Source: Flavobacteriaceae bacterium | GTDB lineage: Bacteria > Bacteroidota > Bacteroidia > Flavobacteriales > Flavobacteriaceae | DNA: 64,000 nucleotides | NCBI GenBank assembly: GCA_014075215.1 | Contig: CP046177.1 | Coordinates: 310,001-374,000 of the forward strand | Reading direction: 5' to 3' | In this document: positions 25,931 to 34,702 of the stretch, one piece after another | Layout: each line of letters opens with the position of its first letter | How positions within the stretch are numbered: position 1 is the stretch's first letter | Translations under genes and position numbers: made by a program | The notes under the pieces: generated by a model | What the model was told of the DNA's origin: nothing | Databases searched by the model: none | What the model saw: only the letters and a program-made list of their open reading frames with translations

Positions 25931-27043
25931 ATGAATTATAGCTATTGGGAATATAAAGAATGGTTTTCAAAAAACGATTTTGTCATTGTCGGCAGCGGAA
26001 TTGTGGGTTTGAATTGTGCCATTCATCTTAAAAATCGATTTCCAAAAGCAACAATTTTAATTCTGGAAAGAGGGTTACTGCCACAGGGAGCGAGCACAAA
26101 AACCGCAGGTTTTGCCTGCTTTGGAAGTGTATCGGAACTCGTAAGCGATCTCAAAATTCATTCCGAAGAAGAGGTTTTTAACCTGATAGAAAAACGCTGG
26201 AAAGGATTACAACTATTAAGAAATATATTAGGAGATCATCGTATCGATTATCAACATCATTATGGATACGAACTTTTTTTGGATCATTATTTATTTGAGG
26301 AATGCAATGATAAAATACATTCTTTAAACCGGCTTTTATCTCCTGTTTTTAAAAAAAATGTTTTTTCTACAACTGCAAATATTTTTGATTTCCAAAAAAT
26401 AGTTCCCAAATATATCCTCAATCATTTTGAAGGGCAGATAGATCCTGGCAAAATGATGGTACAATTACTTCGACTATCTCAACAAAAAGGAATAAAGATC
26501 TTACATAATGTTACTGTTGAGAAATTTTCCGAAAGTGCAGATAAAGTAACTCTTCAAACAAACCATGGGGCGTTTATAACATCCAGATTACTACTTGCTA
26601 CCAACGGTTTTTCAAAAGAGCTGATTAGCGAAAATATAGAACCGGCAAGAGCTCAGGTATTAATAACAAAACCGATCAAAGATTTACACATTAAGGGAGC
26701 TTTTCATTTGGATGAAGGATATTATTATTTTAGAAATATCAATAACAGAATTTTGCTTGGAGGAGGGAGAAACCTGGATTTTTTAGAAGAAGAAACCACT
26801 GAATTTGGTCAAACAAAAGTAGTTCAAGACAAATTGGAAAAAATCTTAAGGACTATTATTTTCCCCAACACGACCTTTGAAATAGAACGACGTTGGAGTG
26901 GTATTATGGGTGTTGGAAACAAAAAGAAACCCATTGTAAAACAAATCTCCAATAACGTATATTGCGGAATTCGATTAGGAGGCATGGGTGTTTCCATTGG
27001 ATCTCTGGTGGGTGCGGAACTGGCAAATTTAGTGGATTTTTGA
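25931..27043 (+). CDS. FAD-dependent oxidoreductase (DAO family)
   Basis: About 370 residues. An FAD-binding dinucleotide motif FVIVGSGIVGLNCAIHL lies near the N-terminus, followed by ERGLLPQGASTKTAGFACFG, typical of D-amino-acid oxidase/sarcosine oxidase-like proteins. DPGKMMVQLL and the C-terminal MGVSIGSLVGAELANL also fit. The family oxidises C-N bonds of amino acids or amines, feeding electrons to oxygen or a carrier; the substrate is unknown. The start may be GTG 25928 or ATG 25931; the ATG overlaps the GNAT stop codon by one base, so I prefer it. The GNAT interruption may have a polar effect on it. Confidence 0.85.
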   Translation: MNYSYWEYKEWFSKNDFVIVGSGIVGLNCAIHLKNRFPKATILILERGLLPQGASTKTAGFACFGSVSELVSDLKIHSEEEVFNLIEKRWKGLQLLRNILGDHRIDYQHHYGYELFLDHYLFEECNDKIHSLNRLLSPVFKKNVFSTTANIFDFQKIVPKYILNHFEGQIDPGKMMVQLLRLSQQKGIKILHNVTVEKFSESADKVTLQTNHGAFITSRLLLATNGFSKELISENIEPARAQVLITKPIKDLHIKGAFHLDEGYYYFRNINNRILLGGGRNLDFLEEETTEFGQTKVVQDKLEKILRTIIFPNTTFEIERRWSGIMGVGNKKKPIVKQISNNVYCGIRLGGMGVSIGSLVGAELANLVDF

Positions 27044-27073
27044 GCAAACTTGTACTATTCATATACAATAAAC

Positions 27074-28000
27074 CTATTTTTCAAAATTCAGGTAAACCGT
27101 TACATTTTCATCAACTTTTGCTGTATGTTGAAAAAACACTTTTTGCTTTTGAAGCTCCGCTTCAATCAACCAGTAAAATCCTTTGAAATAGGACTTTAAA
27201 ACAGTTGCTTTATAGTTTGAAGAATTCGTCATCTTCATTTGATGTGGATATAAAAGCACGGACTCTCCATTAATTTTCAACACATTTACATCATCAAATA
27301 AAGCAGCAACATAATGTTCCGGAGGATTTTGATAAAGGTTTAACGGTGTGTCGATGGCAATTATTTTCTGCTCTTTTATTACGATCATCTGATCAGCAAA
27401 AGACAAAGCATCATGTCCGTCATGCGTGGCGACAATGCAGGAAATATTCTTTTTTTTGAGATACGTAAAAAGTTTTCTCCGAAGAGAATTTTTCTTAAAA
27501 TTATCAATCTGACTAAAAGGTTCATCCAGTAAAACCAGTTCCGGTTCTTTTGCTAAAGCCCTGGCAATAGCAATTCGTTGTTGTTGTCCTCCACTTAAAT
27601 TTTTGACTTTTTCATCAGCAAATTCAATCATTTCTATTACTTCCAAAAGCGCTCTTGTTCTGGCTTTTTTTTCATCCGGATAAAACCCAGACAGAAATTT
27701 CCCAATATTTTCCGAAACAGAAATATAGGGCATTAAATCAAAGTCTTGTGCGACATACTTGAAAAACTCCATTCCCGGAACCAGGTGAAAAGCCGGTCCT
27801 AAAATTTGTCGATCTTTCCAGAACAGTTCGCCGCTGTTTACATCGAGTAATCCATAGATGATTTTTAGTAATGTTGATTTGCCACTACCGCTTTCTCCCA
27901 TTATACATAAGTGTTGTCCGACACCCAAGGAAAAGGACATATTGTCTAACACCTTTTTTTGGTTATTATACCGGAAGGATATATTATTGATTTTAAGCAT
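27074..28000 (-). CDS. ABC transporter ATP-binding protein
   Basis: This 308-residue ABC ATPase has Walker A GESGSGKSTLLK (about 35-46), Q-loop near VAQDFDLMPY, signature LSGGQQQRIAIARAL, Walker B LVLLDEPFSQ and switch His ATHDGHDAL. A C-terminal extension of about 90 residues (PEHYVAALFDDVNVLKINGE onward) resembles the regulatory TOBE-like region of iron, molybdate or sugar importers. No permease or binding protein is nearby, so the transport substrate cannot be assigned. It converges with the FAD oxidoreductase gene and lies upstream of a hairpin terminator that belongs to the peptidase gene on its other side. Confidence 0.88.
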   Translation of the reverse strand: MLKINNISFRYNNQKKVLDNMSFSLGVGQHLCIMGESGSGKSTLLKIIYGLLDVNSGELFWKDRQILGPAFHLVPGMEFFKYVAQDFDLMPYISVSENIGKFLSGFYPDEKKARTRALLEVIEMIEFADEKVKNLSGGQQQRIAIARALAKEPELVLLDEPFSQIDNFKKNSLRRKLFTYLKKKNISCIVATHDGHDALSFADQMIVIKEQKIIAIDTPLNLYQNPPEHYVAALFDDVNVLKINGESVLLYPHQMKMTNSSNYKATVLKSYFKGFYWLIEAELQKQKVFFQHTAKVDENVTVYLNFEK

Positions 28001-28006
28001 AAAAAA

Positions 28007-28035
28007 ACTGCGAACTATTGGACATAATTCGCAGT
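28007..28035 (-). terminator. Rho-independent terminator after the M13 peptidase gene
   Basis: ACTGCGAA (28007-28014) pairs with TTCGCAGT (28028-28035). On the minus strand the hairpin is followed by seven T residues. It ends the transcript of the peptidase gene. Confidence 0.65.
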
Positions 28036-28057
28036 GTAAATTTACATAATTATCCGG

Positions 28058-30139
28058 TTACCAAATAGCAACTCTGTCTTCCGGTTTCATATACATTTTA
28101 TCTCCTTCTTCAATATTAAAGGCTTTGTAAAAGGCATCGATATTTTGTAACGGCATATAAGCTCTGTACATACCGGGAGCGTGGGGATCTGTTTTAATTT
28201 TGTTTTTCAGAGCTTCATCCCTCATTTTAGTTCTCCAAACCGTTGCCCAGGACATAAAAAAGCGCTGTTCCGCAGTAAATCCATCAATAGGTTCCGGTTT
28301 TCCGTTTTTCTCATAGAATATTTGTAGTCCTTCATAAGCGGCTTTTAATCCTGCCAAATCTCCTATGTTTTCTCCAAGAGTAAATTCGCCATTCAGTTTT
28401 ACATCATCAATTGCAGTAACCGCACTGAATTGATCTGACAATTTTTTCCCTAAAACGGTAAATTTTTCTAAATCTTCCTCTGTCCACCAGTTATTTAAAT
28501 TCCCATCGCCGTCAAAACGAGATCCCGAATCATCAAAGCTATGCGAAATTTCATGCCCGATGACTGCTCCTATTCCACCGTAATTTACTGCTTCATCCAC
28601 TTGATAATTATAAAAAGGAGGTTGTAAAATAGCAGCAGGAAAAACAATCTCGTTATTTACCGGATTAAAGTATGCATTTACTGTTTGAGGAGACATATTC
28701 CACTCGGTTCTATCTACCTCTTTTCCTAGTTTTGCTATGTTTTCTTTAAAATCCCATTTTGCAATATTTATGGAATTATCAAAATAAGTACCCCCCTCTT
28801 TAATTCCTTTTACTTCTAGGGCAGTATAGTCTTTCCATTTATCGGGATATGCAATTTTAACAGTCAACTTATTCAATTTTTCAATCGCTTTTTTCTTAGT
28901 TTCTTCACTCATCCAAGCTAAACTATTGATTCTTTTTTCAAAACCAAGCATTACATTCGCAATCATTTCTTCCGCCTTTTTCTTGGCTTCCGGAGGAAAT
29001 TTTTTCTCTACGTATAATTTACCTAAAGCTTCACCAATAGCGCCATTTGTGTTTGCTAAAGCGCGTTCATCTCTGGGACGCTGTTGTTTTGCTCCCTGTA
29101 ATTCTTTGCTGTAGAAATCCCAATTTGCTTTCTCCAGATCCGTAGTTAACAGTCCGGCAGCAGTATTGATAACAGTCCAACGCAAATACAATTTAATATC
29201 TTCAAGAGTACTTCCCTTTAAGATATCGTCCATTACTTTCATATACTTTGGCTGCATTACAATTACCCGGTCAATATCACCAATACCAATTTCTTTAAAA
29301 TAATCGGACCAATTAATAACTGTAGTCATTTCGGATAGTTCTTTAATAGTAGCAGGGTTGTATAATTTACGTATATCTCTCTGCTCTTCTTTTGTCAACC
29401 TAGGCTCGGCTAAACTCAATTCATAAGCTAAGATCTTTTCCGCATTTCTTTGTGCGGATGCTTCATCAGCACCAAACTTTTGAAGCATTCTGGCAATGTG
29501 AGCTTGGTATTTTTTTCTCTTTTGCTCTGTATCCTCATCTTGGTCCATATAATAGTCTCTGGTTAACCCTAACCCTGCAGGCACTATATAACCTGCATTT
29601 ATTTTACTATTTTTCAGATCATTAAAAACCGCAAAGTTGAAAAATCCTGCACCTCCGTAAGGAGTGAAATTGATTAATAATTTTTCCAGATCTTTCAAAT
29701 TTTTAATTTGATCTATTTTTGCCAAAAACGTTTGAATAGGTTTGATTCCCTGTTCATTTCTCGCCACCGTATCCATAATGGATTGATAATAAAATACGGC
29801 TTTTTGCTGATCAGAGGTTCTCGTATAGTTTCCTTCGGCATCTTTTAGCTTTGGAAAATTATCTTCTTCAATAGCGTCATTTAAAATTGTTAAGACATCC
29901 GCATCCGTCGTTTTTCGGAGCTCTCCGAAACTTCCCCAGCTAGTCCTGTCAGCAGGAATTTCCGTCTTATCAAGCCAATTCCCATTTACGTGTCTAAAAA
30001 AATCGTCATTAGGACGAACACTTGTATCCATATTCTCTACAACGATACCCGCAACTTTTCCTGAAGTGTCCTTTTTACAAGCCACTATTCCAAGAGCTAA
30101 TACAGCAGAAGTAAAAAGGATTTTGTTTGTTAAATTCAT
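28058..30139 (-). CDS. M13-family metallopeptidase (neprilysin-like), lipoprotein
   Basis: The 693 residues start with a lipoprotein signal, VLALGIVACKKD (lipobox Cys near residue 21). The N-terminal M13 domain includes MDTSVRPNDDFFRHVNGNW. The catalytic zinc site is VIGHEISHSFDDSG (HExxH near residue 528), with the third ligand Glu in LGENIGDLAGLKAA, and the family-typical NAYFNPVNNEIVFPA upstream. M13 enzymes cut short peptides outside the cytoplasm. It is followed 17 bp upstream on the same strand by the S9 peptidase, so the two form a peptide-degradation pair. The gene appears intact. Confidence 0.95.
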   Translation of the reverse strand: MNLTNKILFTSAVLALGIVACKKDTSGKVAGIVVENMDTSVRPNDDFFRHVNGNWLDKTEIPADRTSWGSFGELRKTTDADVLTILNDAIEEDNFPKLKDAEGNYTRTSDQQKAVFYYQSIMDTVARNEQGIKPIQTFLAKIDQIKNLKDLEKLLINFTPYGGAGFFNFAVFNDLKNSKINAGYIVPAGLGLTRDYYMDQDEDTEQKRKKYQAHIARMLQKFGADEASAQRNAEKILAYELSLAEPRLTKEEQRDIRKLYNPATIKELSEMTTVINWSDYFKEIGIGDIDRVIVMQPKYMKVMDDILKGSTLEDIKLYLRWTVINTAAGLLTTDLEKANWDFYSKELQGAKQQRPRDERALANTNGAIGEALGKLYVEKKFPPEAKKKAEEMIANVMLGFEKRINSLAWMSEETKKKAIEKLNKLTVKIAYPDKWKDYTALEVKGIKEGGTYFDNSINIAKWDFKENIAKLGKEVDRTEWNMSPQTVNAYFNPVNNEIVFPAAILQPPFYNYQVDEAVNYGGIGAVIGHEISHSFDDSGSRFDGDGNLNNWWTEEDLEKFTVLGKKLSDQFSAVTAIDDVKLNGEFTLGENIGDLAGLKAAYEGLQIFYEKNGKPEPIDGFTAEQRFFMSWATVWRTKMRDEALKNKIKTDPHAPGMYRAYMPLQNIDAFYKAFNIEEGDKMYMKPEDRVAIW

Positions 30140-30156
30140 GTTACTTTGATTTTGGT

Positions 30157-32313
30157 TTATGATTTGATTTTGGTTTTAGGAGGATTTGGTAATTTGTCGA
30201 ACCCCATATTAAATAAGGTAAATCCGAAAATATCCGAATATTGTTCGATCATTTTTGCAACAGGGGTTCCGGCGCCGTGACCGGCATTGGTTTCTATTCT
30301 AATGAGCACAGGGTGATTTCCGGATTGTTTATCTTGTAATTCGGTAGCAAATTTAAAACTGTGTGCAGGGACCACACGATCATCATGATCTCCGGTGGTT
30401 ACCAGAGTTGCAGGATATGCCGTTCCTTCTTTTACATTGTGTACAGGTGAATATCCTTTTAAATATTCAAACATTTCTTTGCTCTGTTCTGCGGTTCCGT
30501 AATCATATGCCCAACCGGCACCGGCTGTAAATGTATGATAGCGCAACATGTCTAAAACACCCACTGCAGGTAAGGCAACTTTCATTAACTTGGGGCGCTG
30601 TGTCATGGTAGCTCCCACTAATAGGCCTCCGTTAGACCCTCCTCGAATGGCAAGGTAGTCAGATGACGTATATTTTTTTTCAATTAAGTATTCTGCTCCT
30701 GCAATAAAGTCATCAAATACATTTTGCTTCTGCATTAGCGTTCCGGCTTTGTGCCATTCTTTTCCGTATTCGCCGCCACCGCGTAGATTGGGAACCGCAT
30801 ACACTCCTCCCTGCTCCATCCAAACTGCATTTGCAATACTAAATGAGGGGTTTAAACTAATATTAAATCCGCCATAGCCATATAATATAGCGGGGTTTTT
30901 ACCATCTAATTCAATGCCTTTTTTGTGGGTAATGATCATCGGAATTTTTGTACCGTCTTTAGAGGCGTAAAAAATTTGTTTGCTTTCGTAATCATCCGCA
31001 TTAAAATCAATTTCCGGCTTCCAGTACAATTCCGATGCCCCGGTTTTAATGTTGTATTTATAGATACTGGAAGGAGTATTGTAATTTGTAAAAGAGAAAT
31101 AATCAAATTTTGCTTCTTTTCCCCCCCCGAAACCACCTGCATTTCCCACACCGGGTAATTCAATTTCACGAATTAAGTCTCCGTCAAAGTCATATTGCAA
31201 TACTTTAGAAACAGCATCTACCATATATTCGGTAAAAAAATAACCTCCGCCACTTGACGGATTTAATACATGTTCTGTTTCGGCAATAAAATCTTCCCAG
31301 TTATTGGAAGTTGGATTGGCGGCATCTACCGTTACAATTTTCTGATTTGGAGCATCTAAATTGGTTACTAAATAAAGTTTTGATTCTTGATTATCAATAA
31401 CATACGTATCACTTTCAAAATGATCTAATATGGTAATAAGCGGGCTATTCTTTTTTGTCAGATCTTTAATAAACAATTTGTTTCCGGAAGTTGAGGTGGA
31501 GGCAGAAATAATCAAATAGCGATCATCTTCAGTCAAATAACCGTATACATATCTGTGTTTTTCTGCTAAAGTGCCCCCAAAAATAACAGGGTCTTTTTTC
31601 TGAGAAGTTCCTAATTTATGATAGTATAATTTATGTTGATCTGTTTTGGCAGACAGTTCACTTCCTTTGGGCTTATCATAACTTGAATAGTAAAAGCCCT
31701 CATTCCCTTTCCAGCTAATTCCTGAAAACTTCACATCTATCAATGTATCTTCTTTTATTTTCTTAGATTCAACATCAATGACTATAATTTTTCGCCAGTC
31801 ACTTCCTCCTTCCGAAATAGCATATGCAGCCGTTTTTCCATCTTTAGAAAAGCTAAGGCTGCTCAATGAAGTAGTTCCATCTTCAGAAAATGTATTTGGG
31901 TCCAGAAAAACCTCTGTCGCTGTTCCTTCTTTTTTTCTATATACCACATATTGATTTTGCAAACCGTTATTTTTGTAAAAATACGTATAGTCTCCTTCAA
32001 CAAAAGGGGCGCCTATTTTTTCATAATTCCAAAGTTCGGTTAAGCGGTTTTTCAGTTGTTCTCTGTATGGAATTTTGTCTAAGTAATCAAAAGTAACTTC
32101 ATTTTCTGCCTTTACCCAGGCTTCCGTTTCCGGACTTCTGTCATCTTCCAGCCAACGATAGTTATCGGTTACTTCTGTTCCAAAATAAGTATCGACTACA
32201 GGCTTTTTTGCTGTTTCAGGATATTTCACTTCAATATTTCTTTGAGTTGCTGCTTCTTTACATGCTGTGTATACGGTGACAGCAAAAAGAATAAGAATGA
32301 TTTGTTTCTTCAT
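30157..32313 (-). CDS. Prolyl oligopeptidase (S9A family), lipoprotein
   Basis: The 718-residue protein has a lipobox in TVYTACKEAAT (Cys near 18). An N-terminal beta-propeller covers about 80-440 (WLEDDRSPETEAWV, LYYHKLG, YVYGYLTEDDRYLI). The C-terminal alpha/beta hydrolase has GGYGGFNISLNPSF, RGGGEYGKEWH, the nucleophile in IRGGSNGGLLVGA (Ser near 556), Asp in TGDHDDRVVPAHS, and His in ETNAGHGAG. It hydrolyses proline-containing peptides. The gene precedes the M13 peptidase gene by 17 bp on the same strand, and both are probably in one operon. Confidence 0.95.
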   Translation of the reverse strand: MKKQIILILFAVTVYTACKEAATQRNIEVKYPETAKKPVVDTYFGTEVTDNYRWLEDDRSPETEAWVKAENEVTFDYLDKIPYREQLKNRLTELWNYEKIGAPFVEGDYTYFYKNNGLQNQYVVYRKKEGTATEVFLDPNTFSEDGTTSLSSLSFSKDGKTAAYAISEGGSDWRKIIVIDVESKKIKEDTLIDVKFSGISWKGNEGFYYSSYDKPKGSELSAKTDQHKLYYHKLGTSQKKDPVIFGGTLAEKHRYVYGYLTEDDRYLIISASTSTSGNKLFIKDLTKKNSPLITILDHFESDTYVIDNQESKLYLVTNLDAPNQKIVTVDAANPTSNNWEDFIAETEHVLNPSSGGGYFFTEYMVDAVSKVLQYDFDGDLIREIELPGVGNAGGFGGGKEAKFDYFSFTNYNTPSSIYKYNIKTGASELYWKPEIDFNADDYESKQIFYASKDGTKIPMIITHKKGIELDGKNPAILYGYGGFNISLNPSFSIANAVWMEQGGVYAVPNLRGGGEYGKEWHKAGTLMQKQNVFDDFIAGAEYLIEKKYTSSDYLAIRGGSNGGLLVGATMTQRPKLMKVALPAVGVLDMLRYHTFTAGAGWAYDYGTAEQSKEMFEYLKGYSPVHNVKEGTAYPATLVTTGDHDDRVVPAHSFKFATELQDKQSGNHPVLIRIETNAGHGAGTPVAKMIEQYSDIFGFTLFNMGFDKLPNPPKTKIKS

Positions 32314-32350
32314 TATTTATAGTTAATTAGTCTTCTAAATTAATATAAAA

Positions 32351-32382
32351 AAAAACTCTTGCATGTTATAAACAAGAGTTTT
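32351..32382 (-). terminator. Rho-independent terminator after the DoxX gene
   Basis: AAAACTCTTG (32351-32360) pairs with CAAGAGTTTT (32372-32381), with T-runs on both sides. It lies between the DoxX gene and the S9 peptidase gene. Confidence 0.7.
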
Positions 32383-32403
32383 TAACAGAATTTAACGTTT
32401 ATA

Positions 32404-32763
32404 TCAATCAAATAGTGATTTAAAGCGATTCCAATTTGCATAAATCAATAGTAGATTCAAAACAGCTACTATAGCGGCAAACAAAATTCCTTCCGGAGCA
32501 TATTTTAAATGAAAAGCTACAATATTGAAAGATGCAGGGGCCAAAATAATCAAAGCGAAAGGTATCGCTTTATTAAAGACTAAAAGTAAGCCTGCCAGAA
32601 TATACAGGATTCCTAATACAGGAAAAACATAACCACCGGCATCAAGGGCTCCTAAAAAAGCACCTGCTTCTGCTGAAGGCGGAGGAGGTGCGGGCATGAA
32701 GTCTAAAAACTTATTAGCTCCAAAAATTAACATTGCCAATCCTAAAAGATAACGGGCAATCAT
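32404..32763 (-). CDS. DoxX-family membrane protein
   Basis: This 119-residue protein has four predicted hydrophobic segments, beginning MIARYLLGLAMLIFGANKFL, with a Pro-rich loop MPAPPPPSAEAG and then VLGILYILAGLLLVFNKAIP. The DoxX/SURF4-like family comprises small inner-membrane proteins of mostly unknown role; some are linked to thiosulfate oxidation or redox homeostasis. It is a single gene ending at a hairpin terminator. Its start is 5 bp from the lysozyme start on the other strand, so their upstream regions overlap. It is intact. Confidence 0.8.
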   Translation of the reverse strand: MIARYLLGLAMLIFGANKFLDFMPAPPPPSAEAGAFLGALDAGGYVFPVLGILYILAGLLLVFNKAIPFALIILAPASFNIVAFHLKYAPEGILFAAIVAVLNLLLIYANWNRFKSLFD

Positions 32764-32767
32764 TGCA

Positions 32768-33532
32768 ATGCTTTATCATTATAGGTTTTACCTTAAGAAT
32801 AAAGGAGGTGAGCAAAAAAACTCAGCTCAAAATTCTAAAATATCTATTTATATAGGTGCCAATGACCAAACCAGAAAGGAAATAACTCCTTTCATATCAG
32901 GTAAAAAAAAGATATACGGTATTGATATAGCCAAGTATCGGTACGACAAATTTAAAAAGTTTCCGCTATTGGGCAGTATTTCTTATGCTTTCATAAATGC
33001 AACCGAAGGCATAAAAAGAATAAATCCCAACTTTTATAAAGAATGGGGAATAGCCTCACAACATCAGTTATATAAAGGCGCATATCATTTTTATCGCAAT
33101 AACGCAAATCCAATCAAACAAGCTGATTTTTTCTATAAAACCATACAGCCGGTTATTAATAGTAATTCTTTACCTCCTGTATTAGATGTGGAAGCATTGG
33201 GGTTTTCAGATACAAATTATGCAAAAAACAGTTATCAGGAACGTGTCTTAAAATTCTTAAACCGTATTGAAAAACTAACCAAAAGAACACCCATTATTTA
33301 CACCAATTACAATTTTGGAGAAAAATTCTTTACTAAAAAAGAATTTAGCAAATTTCCTTTGTGGATTGCAGACTATAATAATAGTGATACTCCAAGAATA
33401 CCTGATATATGGAAAGATACAGGGTGGTTGTTTTGGCAAAAAACAAATCGCTATGATGTAGACACCACCTTATTTGACCTCGACCTGTTTAACGGAAATG
33501 CAAATCAAATGCAACAATTAAATACACAATAA
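32768..33532 (+). CDS. Glycoside hydrolase family 25 (lysozyme-like) protein
   Basis: The 254 residues contain the GH25 fold from about residue 50: IYGIDIAKYRYDKF (catalytic-site Asp), SYAFINATEGIKR, YKGAYHFYRNNANPIKQADF, LPPVLDVEALGF (Asp and Glu), and TPIIYTNYNFGEKFF. GH25 muramidases cut the beta-1,4 bond between N-acetylmuramic acid and N-acetylglucosamine in peptidoglycan. The first 40 residues are polar and basic and show no signal peptide, whereas related flavobacterial proteins often have an N-terminal membrane anchor. The start may thus be wrong or the anchor lost. The 17-bp inverted repeat at 33538 follows directly. Confidence 0.88.
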   Translation: MLYHYRFYLKNKGGEQKNSAQNSKISIYIGANDQTRKEITPFISGKKKIYGIDIAKYRYDKFKKFPLLGSISYAFINATEGIKRINPNFYKEWGIASQHQLYKGAYHFYRNNANPIKQADFFYKTIQPVINSNSLPPVLDVEALGFSDTNYAKNSYQERVLKFLNRIEKLTKRTPIIYTNYNFGEKFFTKKEFSKFPLWIADYNNSDTPRIPDIWKDTGWLFWQKTNRYDVDTTLFDLDLFNGNANQMQQLNTQ

Positions 33533-33537
33533 CAGTA

Positions 33538-33644
33538 TTTCTTCTTTTTAAGAATTGCCCTACACGAAAATATGTTCAAGGTACATCACGGCATCTCAAA
33601 TGCAATTAGATTTTTGCTGGTTAGTAGTTCTTAAAAAGAAGAAA
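33538..33644. repeat. 107-bp element with perfect 17-bp inverted ends
   Basis: TTTCTTCTTTTTAAGAA (33538-33554) and its exact complement (33628-33644) flank 73 bases. It could be a MITE, a very long hairpin or a terminator for the lysozyme gene. I found no second copy in the window. Confidence 0.55.
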
Positions 33645-33711
33645 ATATAAAAGGTGACACCCGAAAAACCTGTAATAGAGTAGGGACTAATTATATTAAT
33701 ACTAAAAAATT

Positions 33712-34672
33712 ATGCCATTAAGTATTCCATACGATCCGTCACTTGTTCTGGGAAATATTGTTACCAAAAATAAGTTAGATGCACTCGTAAACATTGCAAC
33801 ACTAGAAGCTCCGGCAAATGAAGCCGAAAGCGCTATGAATTCCTTAATTTCTTTAAGGAGAAGTATGGATATGACCATACAGGATATGATTAACATGGGT
33901 ATTAACCCCACAGAAGCTCAGTACACAGAACGCAAAAACTTAGACAAACAAATTTCTGATGCCGTAACAACGTATACGCAAGCAAGAATAAATACTGAGA
34001 AAAAAATTCAGCCTTTAAAGGCCAAAATTCCTATGGTAAGCGAATCATTGGAAAGTCCGATTAATTACAATCGTACTCAAATTAAACAAATGCCGCTGGC
34101 AGCAGATTCTTTAAGGATGAACTGTCAATACTTTTCTTTTGACAAGAATAGCCAGGATGCTGTTTCTCAGGCAAATACCATTAGTAGTTTTGTAAGTGGA
34201 GAGCTACAATATTTAGGGAAAGGTGTTGAAGCAGAATCCAGATCTTCAGCACAATCACAGGTAAATAGCCAATATTCTAAACATGATATTGCAGGAACAT
34301 TAGTTATCAGCATTAATTGTACGCATAAGGAAGCAACCTTGTTAGCCCCGTTTATTTTAGATGTGGATAAAGGTATCAGAGTATGGAATCGAATGTTTCC
34401 TGGCGATATGATTAAACCCGACAGTCTTTCCAGTATTATGAGTATTGCCAGGCAAGCAGACACCAAAGAAGAGAAGTCTATGTCTATTTTATCCGGAGCT
34501 ACGTTTGGGTATTCTTTTGTGGGGATGGTACATATTTTAAAGTCTTCTAAAACGCAGTCCAGTCAGGAAATGTCATCTCTGGCAAGCTCTATTCAAGGGC
34601 AGTTAGAAGCTAATTTGTGGTTTGAAAATGCTTCCGGAGGTTTAGGAATGGATAGCAGTACTTCTAACAGTA
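33712..34672 (+). pseudogene. Tandem paralogue A of an unrecognised family, 3' end lost at IS3
   Basis: The coding part is 320 codons starting MPLSIPYDPSLVLGNIV. It has a helical N-terminal half (residues about 60-100, NSLISLRRSMDMTIQDM), then a region closely matching paralogue B: SPINYNRTQIKQMPLAADS, NCQYFSFDKN, QVNSQYSKHDIAGTLVIS, and SILSGATFGYSFVGMVHILK. There is no signal peptide or membrane helix, so it is probably cytoplasmic or exported by an unusual route. The frame enters IS3 copy B after STSNSM and the IS is not flanked by a TSD, so the C-terminus was removed by recombination. I do not recognise a function. Confidence 0.6.
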
Positions 34673-34702
34673 TGGATATGCAACAAAAAATGGTACAAAA
34701 AG

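Larger units (their letters stand above)
24141..25931 (+). pseudogene. GNAT-family N-acetyltransferase, interrupted by IS110 copy 2
   Basis: Exon-like pieces 24141-24230 (MKLTIIRTNHTNIHFINLV, then KELDDYLKIAD) and 25563-25931 (GEDHDFYNQFNGLDNI onward) join in frame into 152 residues. The acetyl-CoA-binding core shows in KPVGCGGFRKF, ELKRMYVKSSYRRFGIAGKI and ALKFYQKSGYQRI. The split is exactly at the IS110 boundary, and removing 24231-25562 restores the frame. The N-terminal 30 residues are separated from the rest, so the enzyme is probably lost unless the element excises precisely. The next gene overlaps the stop by one base, so it was co-transcribed. Confidence 0.88.
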
